Below are positions 52,864 through 61,043 of a stretch of 64,000 nucleotides of DNA, one piece after another. Position 1 is the stretch's first letter. The number at the start of each line of letters is the position of its first letter. The stretch is from Saccharopolyspora hordei. Its GTDB lineage: Bacteria; Actinomycetota; Actinomycetes; Mycobacteriales; Pseudonocardiaceae. The notes under the pieces are model-generated. The model did no database searches. It was not told the origin of the DNA and worked only from the letters and a program-made list of their open reading frames with translations. Both the position numbers and the translations under genes were made by a program. Location of the stretch: NCBI RefSeq assembly GCF_013410345.1, contig NZ_JACCFJ010000001.1, positions 3,757,001-3,821,000 on the forward strand, in the 5' to 3' direction.

Positions 52864-52903
52864 TTGACCGGGTTTCACGCCGCTCATTATGGTCCAGACC
52901 ACT
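52864..52903 (+). promoter_or_regulatory. LPMO promoter with DasR-like (dre) operator
   Basis: TTGACC (52864-52869), 18-bp spacer, TATGGT (52888-52893). Overlapping the -10 is TATGGTCCAGACCACT at 52888-52903. It matches the DasR responsive element pattern (ACTGGTCTAGACCACT type; TGGTCCAGACC core of chitinase promoters) at most positions. DasR is the GlcNAc-phosphate-responsive GntR repressor of chitin use. The fit to an LPMO gene supports the assignment; binding itself is inferred. Confidence 0.72.
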
Positions 52904-53030
52904 CCTGGCGGGAGGCGGGTCGACCGGCGGTCGCCGACCACGCCGCCGCACCAGGAGGTTCCCAGACCGCCACTTCCGGGGGGCTCGCTCGGCCTGGCCG
53001 GTCCAGGCCGGATCGACAAGGGAGTCGACC

Positions 53031-53546
53031 ATGACATCGAAGCGCAAGCTCGCCGCAGCAGCGGTCGGCGCGGCGATCACGCCCTTCCTGGTGGCCATCC
53101 CCACCGCAACCGCCAACGCGCACGGCTACATCGACTCACCACCGAGCCGCCAGGCGCAGTGCGCCGCGGGCACGGTGTCCTGCGGCGACATCAAGTACGA
53201 GCCGCAGAGCGTCGAAGGCCCCAAGGGCCTGACCAGCTGCAGCGGCGGCAACTCCCGGTTCGCCGAACTCGACGACGACAGCAAGGGCTGGACGGCCACG
53301 AAGGTCGGCAGCTCGGTGACGTTCAACTGGACGCTCACCGCCCCGCACGCCACCAGCACCTGGGAGTACTTCATCGGTGGCAACCGGGTCGCGGTCTTCG
53401 ACGACGGCGGCGCCAAGCCCCCGAACTCGGTGTCGCACACCGTCGACCTCGGCGGCGTCACCGGCAAGCAGAAGCTGCTGGCGGTGTGGAACATCGCCGA
53501 CACCGCCAACGCCTTCTACGCCTGCGTCGACCTCGACGTCGGCTGA
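53031..53546 (+). CDS. Secreted lytic polysaccharide monooxygenase, AA10 (chitin-active type)
   Basis: 171 aa. Signal peptide AAAAVGAAITPFLVAIPTATANA is cleaved to expose His31 (HGYIDSPPSRQAQC), the copper-brace N-terminal His. The second copper His is His106 in TAPHATSTWEYF. The axial Phe162 is in NAFYACVDLDV. Mature size of about 141 aa is the minimal AA10 domain without a binding module. Copper-dependent oxidation cleaves chitin (or cellulose) surfaces; the DasR-like site in its promoter favours chitin. Extracellular. Monocistronic. Confidence 0.93.
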   Translation: MTSKRKLAAAAVGAAITPFLVAIPTATANAHGYIDSPPSRQAQCAAGTVSCGDIKYEPQSVEGPKGLTSCSGGNSRFAELDDDSKGWTATKVGSSVTFNWTLTAPHATSTWEYFIGGNRVAVFDDGGAKPPNSVSHTVDLGGVTGKQKLLAVWNIADTANAFYACVDLDVG

Positions 53547-53661
53547 CCAGGCTCGCGCGCCACGCGCGCCACGCCCCCGACCGCACCGGACGGCAGGGTC
53601 CGGTGCGTCGACCCCGCGGAGACCGGCGGCGCCGGCCGGCCCCCGCGGGGTCCCCGGCGCA

Positions 53662-54582
53662 TCAGCCCAGCAGCGCGGTGACGGTGAACAGCACCGGCAC
53701 GGACAGGATCGTCGACAGCAGGATCGACTCGCGGGCCAAGCGCACGCCCACGTCGTAACGGGAGGCGTACACGAAGAGGTTCTGCGCCGCAGGCAGCGCG
53801 GAGATCACCACGGCCGCGAACAGCGAAGCGCCCTCGAGCCCGAACAGCCCCGCGCCGATCGCCCACGCGATCACCGGGTGCACCACCGACTTCAAGCCCA
53901 CCGACAGCAGCACCGGCCCGCGCTCGGCCCCGCCTGCGGGCAGCGCGCTGCCGTGCAGCGAGATGCCGAAGGCGAGCAGCACCGTCGGCACCGACAGGTG
54001 GCCCAGCAGCGTGAGCGGCTCCAGCACCGGTTCGGGGATCCGCCAGCCGCCCAACGAGAGCCCGACCCCGATCAGGGAGCAGATGACGATCGGGTTGCGG
54101 AACGGCGCGAGCACCCGCGTCCACACCGAGCCGTGCTCGCCGGACTGCGCGTAGTCGATGACGGTCAGCCCGATCGGCGTCATGACCAGCAGCTGGAACA
54201 GCATCACCGGGGCCACCAGGGTGGCGTCGCCGAGCACGTAGACCGCGATCGGGATGCCCAGGTTGCCCGCGTTGACGTAGCTGGAGCACAGCGCCCCGAT
54301 GGTGGTGCGGCGGACGTTCCACCGGCGCAGCACGCCCACCAGCACGAACAGCCCGGCCGCCGCGAACGTGCTCAACGCCGTGACCAGCAGCGGGATCGAG
54401 AAGAGCACCGTGACGTCGGACTCCGACAGCATCTTCAGCAGCAGAGCCGGGGTGCCGACGTAGAACGACAGCTTGGTCAGCGCCTCGCGCCCGGCACTGC
54501 CGAGCGCGCCGGTGCGGCCGAGCACGTAGCCGACCAGCACGATGGCCGCGATGACGCCGAAGCCCTGGATCACACCGGACAC
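53662..54582 (-). CDS. AEC family transporter
   Basis: 306 aa with ten hydrophobic helices. Conserved AEC (auxin efflux carrier) pattern: IVLVGYVLGRTGALGSAGREALTKLSFYVGTPALLLK (quoted in part) near the start, YVNAGNLGIPIAVYVLGD, NPIVICSLIGVGLSLGG and ALPAAQNLFVYASRYDVG, each as in family members. These proteins transport malonate, malate or similar carboxylates. GTG at 54582 with GGAGG upstream. Next to the LPMO gene but convergent; no obvious functional link. Confidence 0.9.
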   Translation of the reverse strand: MSGVIQGFGVIAAIVLVGYVLGRTGALGSAGREALTKLSFYVGTPALLLKMLSESDVTVLFSIPLLVTALSTFAAAGLFVLVGVLRRWNVRRTTIGALCSSYVNAGNLGIPIAVYVLGDATLVAPVMLFQLLVMTPIGLTVIDYAQSGEHGSVWTRVLAPFRNPIVICSLIGVGLSLGGWRIPEPVLEPLTLLGHLSVPTVLLAFGISLHGSALPAGGAERGPVLLSVGLKSVVHPVIAWAIGAGLFGLEGASLFAAVVISALPAAQNLFVYASRYDVGVRLARESILLSTILSVPVLFTVTALLG

Positions 54583-54777
54583 GGGACCTCCGCGGGACCG
54601 GCACCGCACCGTCCACTGCGGACCGCCGGGCGGCTTCCTCGTCGGGCGCGCAGCATCGATCCCTTCCGTGGTCGGGGGTTTCGCCACAGGGGGTCGCGCC
54701 GCGTGCGCGCCACCCGTACGCTTGGCGATCCTAAGCGATCAGCGCGGCGTCCCGGGCATGGCGATGCTCACAGCCGG

Positions 54778-57700
54778 TCAGGTCTTGCCCCCGGTCTCCG
54801 CGGGCTCCAGCGGCCGCAGGTCGGTGCGGCCGTGGGAACTGGGCGGACCGCCCGGCAGCTTGACCGCCTTGGGCAGCGCGCCCGGGCTCCACGTGCCCCA
54901 GTGCGTCTCCCGGTGCACCTCCACCGCCTCGCTCGCCGGCAGCGCGTCCGGTTCGTAGGCGTCCACCACGTAGAACACGCCCCAGTCGCGGTGCAGGTCA
55001 CCGCGGAGGTAGCTCGGCATCGCCCGCACGCTGGCGGCCACGTTGAGCCAGCCGAACGGCCCGCCGCCGGACGAGCCCGACCAGCTCTGCCCCATGTCGC
55101 GCAGCATCCCGCCGCCGGCCACCCGGAACCGCGGCAGCTCCACGACACCGTGGTGCAGGCTCGCCGGGGACAGGCACGGGTGCACCAGGGCCGCGGGCCA
55201 CTCCACGAACGTCGGCGCCCCGCCGACCACGGCGGTCATGGTGGTCAGCCGCGGCACCCGCGGGATGCTGAACGCCAGCCACCCGCCCTCGTCCACCTTG
55301 TGGTCGGCCGCCAGCACCCGGAGCTTGGTGGCGCCCGCCACGGTGAACCGCAGGTCGCGCCAGGTGACGCTGTTCTGCACCAGGTCCCGCCGACCGATGA
55401 TCTGGAAGCCGCCCGGGACGTCCCGCCCGAGCTCGACGCGCAGCGAGTTCGCCCCGGTCGCCGACCCCGCGAACTGCAGCACCACCGGCAGCTCCCCCGC
55501 GGTGGCCTCCGGCGGCAGGTCGTACCAGGGGGTGCGCAGCTCACCGGTGCCGGTGGCGTCCCGGTCGTAGCTGCCCCACACCGGCGCGTCGTCGCCGCCG
55601 AACCCGAACGGCGGCGTCCAGTGCTCGGTGCGCGGGTAGCCGAAGCGGTGGAAGCCGCGCGAGGTGGCCGACAGGTAGTCCGCGCCTTCCGCGACCCCGG
55701 TGACCAGGTCATCGGCGCTGCGCGGCTGTTCCGCGGCCACGGCGAGCACGCCCTGCCGGGGGTCGGTCTCGATGTCGACGTGGTCGGACAGCCCGCAGCT
55801 CCGGCCGGCCAGCTGCTCGACGTTGTCCGCCCCGAGGCTGTAGCCGCCGCGGTGGACCCCCGACGCGTACAGCGCCACCTCGCCGGTCAGCAGCACCGCG
55901 CAGGTGACCGTCAGCGGTGCCGCGGCCAGCCGGGTCCACCGCCGCGGCGCGGTCCGGGCGGCCACCGGCCGCTCGTCGTGGCGCAGGTGCTCGACGACGG
56001 CGACGACCCCGGCGACCACCGCGGCGAGCAGGAAGCAGTCGCTGAGGTCCCGGCCGTCCAGGCTGGGTGGGCGGTCGAACCAGGGCACGCCCCAGCTCGA
56101 GACGTACCACCACGAGTTCGTCCCGGTGACCGAGAACGCGCACACGACCATCAGCCCGGCGAAGAACGCGGCGCGGTTGCGGCGCGAGCGCAGCACCGCG
56201 GCGCTGGTGGCCAGCGCGGTCAGCGCCGCGACCGCGGCTCCCGCGCCGGCGAGGACGCCGAAGTGGTGGGTGTGCTTGGTCGGGGTCGCCGCGAGCACCA
56301 CGAAGCACAGCGCGACCACCGCGAGCAGCCGGCGGCTCGGGCCGAGCGCCGCGCCCCGGATGCGGCCCCGGCGCAGCAGCACCATCCCGCAGGCCAGCGC
56401 GCACAGCACCACCAGCAGCACCGGGAAGCGCCGCGCGAGCGCGCCGTCCGGCCACGGCCCGAACAGCTTGTCGTAGCGGACGAGCTCCTCGTACCAGGAC
56501 TCGTTCGGGCCGAACTCCGTCTTCAGCGCCACCGAGTCCAGCACCGACTGCAGCGTCTGGTCGTAGAACACCCCGGTGAGCACCACCAGCCCGGCCGCGG
56601 CGACCGGCGCCAGCACCGGCAGGGCGCCGCGCTCGCGCACCCGCTGCCGCAGCAGCCGCAGCAGCGGCTTGGCGGCCACCACGAACGGCAGCGCCGCGAC
56701 CATGCCGTGCGGGTTCGCCGCCACGCCCAGCGCCGCGGCCACCAGCCCCAGCGCGGCCGGGGTCAACCGCCGGGTCGCCACCGCGCGCTCCACCGCGCAC
56801 AGCGACAGCAGTGAGAACGCCACGACCACCGGCTCGGGGCGCAGGCCGTTGTTGTACGGCAGCCAGAACGCCAGGAACACCGCCGCAGCGGCCCAGCCCG
56901 CGGCGGCGCTGCGCCGGACCCGCTGCCCCATCCGGGGCAGCACCCCGCGGCTGATCAGCAGCCAGCTGAGCACGCCGAGCACCAGCGCGGGCACCCGGAC
57001 CCACGGCGTCGCCGGCGACACCTGCACCCACAGCGCGTAGAGCTCGTAGAACCAGCCGAACGGCGACTCCGGGTTGGCGAACCAGCGGAAGTAGTTGGTC
57101 ACGTACCCGGCGTCCCCGGCGGTGCGCAGCATGGTGAGGATGTAGCCGTCGTCGGCGGTCATCGCGCCGATCAGCCACCACACGCCGAGCACCCCGACGA
57201 CCACCACGTCGCGGGAGGTCGGCCGCCACCAGCCCGAGCGCAGGACCGCGGGCGGACCCCGCACCTCCAGCCGGCTCAGGGCGACCACCGAGCCCAGGAA
57301 CGCCACCACCGCCAGCACCAGCCCCGCGACCTTGAGCGGGCTCGGCGAGCTGGCGAACCGGTCGTCCACCCGGGCCTGGAAGGACAGGCCGCGCACGTCG
57401 TCGGTCGCCGAGTCCAGCTGCGAGAAGATCCCGGTCAGCTGCGGGCGCCGGTCTCCGTCGACCGAGGCCAGCTCGACGCCGCCGACGGCGGCCCGGGTGC
57501 CGGACTCGTCCGCGCGCACCGTGATCGCGCAGTCACCGGCGGGCACCGCGGTGCTGCCGAGGTGCCGCCCCCGCGACCACAGCGCGACCTCGCCGTCCTC
57601 GACCTGCAGGCTCAGCCCGGTCACCCCGCCGTACTGCGACGACGGCGGGTTCGTCGCGACCAGCACGGCGGGGCCGTGGGTGCGCGCGTCGAGGCTGCGC

Positions 57701-57939
57701 GCGGACGCGCACGGGACCTCGGCCCGCAGCCACAGCGGCACGTGGGTGGCCAGCGGCGCGGACACCGGGGCGGTGCCCCGCGCGGTGGGCCAGGTCAGCG
57801 TGGTGATGTCGTGCCGCACCGGCAGCAGCGGCACCGCCAGCGCCGCCAGGGCCGACAGCAGACCGAGCACCACGGCCCAGCGCCGGGCGGCTCTCGGCAC
57901 GCGAGCGCGATGCGTGATCACGCCCGATCGCTGAGCCAC
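54778..57939 (-). CDS. emb: Arabinosyltransferase, EmbA/B/C family
   Basis: 1053 aa, the length of mycobacterial Emb proteins. About fifteen membrane helices form the GT-C core, with the catalytic loop DDGYILTMLRTAGDAGYVTNYFRWFANPE (quoted in part) holding the DD pair. The C-terminal carbohydrate-binding domain has PWYDLPPEATAGELPVVLQFAG and WPAALVHPCLSP. It transfers arabinose from decaprenyl-phospho-arabinose to wall arabinogalactan or lipoglycan. GTG at 57939 is preferred; a GTG at 57921 is possible. Single gene: no paralogue or other arabinogalactan gene nearby. Ethambutol-target family. Confidence 0.9.
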   Translation of the reverse strand: MAQRSGVITHRARVPRAARRWAVVLGLLSALAALAVPLLPVRHDITTLTWPTARGTAPVSAPLATHVPLWLRAEVPCASARSLDARTHGPAVLVATNPPSSQYGGVTGLSLQVEDGEVALWSRGRHLGSTAVPAGDCAITVRADESGTRAAVGGVELASVDGDRRPQLTGIFSQLDSATDDVRGLSFQARVDDRFASSPSPLKVAGLVLAVVAFLGSVVALSRLEVRGPPAVLRSGWWRPTSRDVVVVGVLGVWWLIGAMTADDGYILTMLRTAGDAGYVTNYFRWFANPESPFGWFYELYALWVQVSPATPWVRVPALVLGVLSWLLISRGVLPRMGQRVRRSAAAGWAAAAVFLAFWLPYNNGLRPEPVVVAFSLLSLCAVERAVATRRLTPAALGLVAAALGVAANPHGMVAALPFVVAAKPLLRLLRQRVRERGALPVLAPVAAAGLVVLTGVFYDQTLQSVLDSVALKTEFGPNESWYEELVRYDKLFGPWPDGALARRFPVLLVVLCALACGMVLLRRGRIRGAALGPSRRLLAVVALCFVVLAATPTKHTHHFGVLAGAGAAVAALTALATSAAVLRSRRNRAAFFAGLMVVCAFSVTGTNSWWYVSSWGVPWFDRPPSLDGRDLSDCFLLAAVVAGVVAVVEHLRHDERPVAARTAPRRWTRLAAAPLTVTCAVLLTGEVALYASGVHRGGYSLGADNVEQLAGRSCGLSDHVDIETDPRQGVLAVAAEQPRSADDLVTGVAEGADYLSATSRGFHRFGYPRTEHWTPPFGFGGDDAPVWGSYDRDATGTGELRTPWYDLPPEATAGELPVVLQFAGSATGANSLRVELGRDVPGGFQIIGRRDLVQNSVTWRDLRFTVAGATKLRVLAADHKVDEGGWLAFSIPRVPRLTTMTAVVGGAPTFVEWPAALVHPCLSPASLHHGVVELPRFRVAGGGMLRDMGQSWSGSSGGGPFGWLNVAASVRAMPSYLRGDLHRDWGVFYVVDAYEPDALPASEAVEVHRETHWGTWSPGALPKAVKLPGGPPSSHGRTDLRPLEPAETGGKT

Positions 57940-58148
57940 GCGATCGCCACCTCATCCTCGCCGTCGACGGACAATCCCACTGAGCTTAGAGAGCGGCGCG
58001 CGCGGGCCCACAACCGGAGCCGACGACGTCACCCCACGCGGTCGACCCCGCACTCGGCGCGTCCGGGTGAACCTGCGGACGGAGCAACGGGTGGTGCCAC
58101 GCGGGGCCGCGGCGTGATGAGATGGCCCGGTCGAAGGACGGGGGTGCG

Positions 58149-58937
58149 ATGACCGACCGCGGCCCGACGGTGGCCTCCCGGCTGTTCCGGATCCTGGAGA
58201 CCTTCTCCCCGGAGCGGCCGTCGTTGACGCTGTCGGCGATCAGCCGACACAGCGGCCTGGCCCTGACCACCACCCACCGGCTGGTCGGCGAGCTCACCGG
58301 GTGGGGCGCGCTGGAGCGCGCCCCGGACGGCAGCTACCGGATCGGGCTACGGATCTACGAGCTGGCGACGCTGGCACCGCGCGCCACGCTGCTGCGCGAG
58401 GTGGCGATGCCGTTCCTCGGCGACCTCTACGAGGCCACCCGGCAGAACGTGCATCTCGGGGTGCGCGACGGCGACGAGGTGGTCTACGTCGAGCGCATCT
58501 CCGGCCGCGATGCGGTGCCGGTGGTGTCGCGGCCCGGCGGTCGGCTGCCGCTGCACGCCACCGGCGTCGGACTGGTGCTGCTCGCGCACGCCGACCCCGA
58601 GGAGCAGGAAGAGGTGCTCGCGCGCCCGCTGAAGCGGTTCACCGAGCGGACCCTCGCCGACCCGCGGCAGCTGCGCCGGGTCCTCTCCGACGTGCGCCGG
58701 CAGGGCTTCGCCATCAGCGACCGGCAGATCGAGCTGTCGACGCTGTCGGTGGCCGCCCCGGTGCAGGACGGCACGGACGCGGTGGTCGCGGCGCTGTCCA
58801 TCGTGGTCCCCGCCGAGCGCACCGACCCGATGGCGCTGGTCCCGGCGGTCCGGGCCGCCGCCCGCGGGCTCTCCCGGGCGCTGGGCTCCCCCAACGCCCG
58901 CGCCTTGCCGCCCACCGCCCACCTCGAGCAGCCCTGA
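58149..58937 (+). CDS. IclR family regulator upstream of pobA
   Basis: 262 aa IclR-type regulator. Winged-helix SLTLSAISRHSGLALTTTHRLVGEL; effector domain YVERISGRDAVPVVSRPGGRLPLHATGVGLVLLAH (quoted in part), GFAISDRQIELSTLSVAAPV and the final ALSIVVPAERTDP. Such regulators in aromatic degradation (PcaR/PobR group) bind protocatechuate or 4-hydroxybenzoate. It is 136 bp upstream of pobA in the same direction, with a TTCCG-N5-CGGAA repeat between; most likely it controls pobA. ATG at 58149. Confidence 0.88.
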   Translation: MTDRGPTVASRLFRILETFSPERPSLTLSAISRHSGLALTTTHRLVGELTGWGALERAPDGSYRIGLRIYELATLAPRATLLREVAMPFLGDLYEATRQNVHLGVRDGDEVVYVERISGRDAVPVVSRPGGRLPLHATGVGLVLLAHADPEEQEEVLARPLKRFTERTLADPRQLRRVLSDVRRQGFAISDRQIELSTLSVAAPVQDGTDAVVAALSIVVPAERTDPMALVPAVRAAARGLSRALGSPNARALPPTAHLEQP

Positions 58938-58949
58938 ACGCAGATCGTC

Positions 58950-58964
58950 TTCCGGTGAACGGAA
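58950..58964. promoter_or_regulatory. IclR-type operator upstream of pobA
   Basis: Perfect inverted repeat TTCCG-GTGAA-CGGAA in the space between the IclR-type gene and pobA. A spaced pair like this is typical of IclR-family sites. Same half-sites, with one mismatch, appear in the hydantoin-permease leader. Confidence 0.6.
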
Positions 58965-59073
58965 AGGGCCGTTCCCCATCGCGGGTCCCGCGTTGATCGT
59001 GGTGGGCGAGGCTGCGGCGGCGGTCACAGCGGGGTGCACCGCGCGCAGCAGGTCCGAGGGAGGGAACCGGTCG

Positions 59074-60243
59074 ATGCGCACCCAGGTCGGGATCGTCGGG
59101 GCGGGGCCCGCGGGGCTCATGCTCTCGCACCTGTTGCACCAGCACGGCGTGGAGTCGGTCGTGCTCGACATCCGGACCCGTGAGGAGATCGAGGGCACCA
59201 TCCGGGCCGGGGTGCTGGAGCAGAGCACCGTGGACCTGATGGTCGAGACGGGGGTCGGCGAGCGCGTCAAGCAGGTCGGGATGGTGCACCACGGCATCGA
59301 GCTGCGGTTCGGCGGCCGGGGGCACCGCATCGACTTCGCCGACCTCACCGGTGGCCGCGGGGTCACCATCTACCCGCAGCACGAGGTGCTCAAGGACCTG
59401 ATCGCCCAGCGGCTGGCCGACGGCGGCGACATCCGCTTCGGCGTCTCCGACGTCCAGGTCGAGGACGTCACCAGCGACCGGCCCCGCGTGCGGTTCACCC
59501 AGGACGGCGTGGCGCAGCAGCTCGAGTGCGACCTGGTTGCCGGCTGCGACGGGTCGCGGACCACCACCCGCGCCCTGGTCCCCGCCCCGAACCCGCGGCA
59601 GGACCACTTCCGCCAGTACCCGTTCGCCTGGTTCGGCATCCTGGCCGAGGCCCCGCGGTCGTCGGACGAGCTCGTCTACGCCCACCACCCCAACGGGTTC
59701 GCGCTGGTCAGCACCCGGTCGGAGACCGTCCAGCGGCTCTACCTGCAGGTCGACCCGCAGGACAGCGTCGAGGACTGGTCCGACGACCGGATCTGGTCGG
59801 AGCTGCGGACCCGCGTGGCGGGCGTGGACATCAAGGACGGGCCGATCTTCGACAAGTCGGTGCTGCACTTCCGCAGCTTCGTGTGCGAGCCGATGCAGTA
59901 CGGCCGCCTGTTCCTGGCCGGCGACGCCGCGCACACCGTGCCGCCCACCGGCGCCAAGGGCATGAACCTCGCGATCGCCGACGTCCACGTGCTCTCCCGC
60001 GCGATGGCGCGGTTCTTCGCCACCGGCGACCGCAGCGGGCTCGACGCCTACACCGAGACCGCCCTGCCCCGGGTGTGGCGCGCGCAGCACTTCTCCTGGT
60101 GGATGACCTCGATGCTGCACCGGATCCCCGGTGCCTCCGGGTTCGACCTGCACCGCCAGCTCGCCGAGCTCGACACCGTCACCCGCTCCCGCGCGGGCCG
60201 CACCCTGCTCGCCGAGAACTACGTCGGCACGCCGTTCGACTGA
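59074..60243 (+). CDS. pobA: 4-Hydroxybenzoate 3-monooxygenase
   Basis: 389 aa flavoprotein hydroxylase. FAD-binding GIVGAGPAGLMLSHLL at the N-terminus, the substrate-site segment GILAEAPRSSDELVYAHHPNGFALVSTRS (quoted in part) and the FAD-ribityl/pyrophosphate motif FLAGDAAHTVPPTGAKGMNLAIADVHVL. The identity pattern and length match PobA. It hydroxylates 4-hydroxybenzoate to protocatechuate with NAD(P)H and O2, feeding the beta-ketoadipate pathway. ATG at 59074 with GAGGGAGGG upstream. Downstream of an IclR regulator; pca genes are not in the window. Confidence 0.93.
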   Translation: MRTQVGIVGAGPAGLMLSHLLHQHGVESVVLDIRTREEIEGTIRAGVLEQSTVDLMVETGVGERVKQVGMVHHGIELRFGGRGHRIDFADLTGGRGVTIYPQHEVLKDLIAQRLADGGDIRFGVSDVQVEDVTSDRPRVRFTQDGVAQQLECDLVAGCDGSRTTTRALVPAPNPRQDHFRQYPFAWFGILAEAPRSSDELVYAHHPNGFALVSTRSETVQRLYLQVDPQDSVEDWSDDRIWSELRTRVAGVDIKDGPIFDKSVLHFRSFVCEPMQYGRLFLAGDAAHTVPPTGAKGMNLAIADVHVLSRAMARFFATGDRSGLDAYTETALPRVWRAQHFSWWMTSMLHRIPGASGFDLHRQLAELDTVTRSRAGRTLLAENYVGTPFD

Positions 60244-60343
60244 GCCGTCCTCCTCGGCCGAACCACCGTCCGCCGCCCGGGGCGGCGGGCATACTCGGCG
60301 GGAGGTCCACGCAGCGGCGCGTGGTGGGGTCTGCGAGGTGGCG

Positions 60344-61018
60344 ATGGCGTTCCGGTACTACCTCTACATCAGCGACAGCAAGGTCGACATGCTGCTGTCG
60401 CAGATCGACCCGAGGTTCGCCGCGCCGCGCACGACCGAGTTCGGCGTGGACCTGCGCCTGGTGTCGGCCAAGCGCAGCGCCGACCGGGCGGCGACCGACC
60501 GCTTCGCCCGGCTCGACCGGGTCGTGCGGCACCTGCAGGACTTCGGTGACCTCGGGACGGTCGACGAACCGGGCCAGTTCTTCGGCGGTGTCCTGCCGAT
60601 GCGGTGGGCCGCGATGCCCGGCGAGGCGGACCCCTCGCTGGTGTTCCTGGGCGGCTGGAGCGACCGGACCGTGGTGGGGCTCGGCGGGTCCGCCCGGCAC
60701 CTGCTGGGCGCGGCGCCCGGCACGTCGCAGCCGTCTTCGTCGTCGTTGGCGCCGACCATGCTCGACCAGTTGGGCGCGACCTCCGACCTGGAGGACGAAC
60801 TCGTCGTCGACGCGGTCGGCGACGACCTCGACCGCTCAGACCGCGCGGCGCTGACGACCGTGTGCCGAGCCGTGCGGGACCTGCGGGCTCCCGCGCAGAA
60901 CGTCGAGTTCCTCGCCAAGCGGCTGCTGCACGGACCGTGTCCCGGCGGGGACACCGGCCCGTGCGGCGGCCGGTCCGTGCTGCTCGGTTCACCGGTCTAC
61001 GTGGCGCTGGCCGACTAG
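60344..61018 (+). CDS. Unknown protein with RYYLYISDSKVDMLL N-terminus, adjacent to kinase (DUF7019-like)
   Basis: 224 aa. The N-terminal FRYYLYISDSKVDMLLSQIDP is the hallmark of an actinobacterial family of unknown function (I would place it near DUF7019/SAVMC3_10250 type; name not certain). The rest is predicted soluble with a mixed strand-helix pattern (VDEPGQFFGGVLPMRWAAM, VFLGGWSDRTVVGLGGSARHLLG) and no enzymatic motif. ATG has GAGG in front. The kinase-TPR-WD40 gene starts 26 bp after the stop, so they are probably one operon. Confidence 0.7.
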   Translation: MAFRYYLYISDSKVDMLLSQIDPRFAAPRTTEFGVDLRLVSAKRSADRAATDRFARLDRVVRHLQDFGDLGTVDEPGQFFGGVLPMRWAAMPGEADPSLVFLGGWSDRTVVGLGGSARHLLGAAPGTSQPSSSSLAPTMLDQLGATSDLEDELVVDAVGDDLDRSDRAALTTVCRAVRDLRAPAQNVEFLAKRLLHGPCPGGDTGPCGGRSVLLGSPVYVALAD

Positions 61019-61043
61019 ACCCGGCGCGGGGGTGGAGGCTGCG

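Noticed and set aside
53377-56814. Long plus-strand open frame opposite the AEC and arabinosyltransferase genes
   Set aside because: Low-complexity Arg/Gln/His/Pro sequence with no domain; the minus-strand genes have membrane and catalytic motifs.
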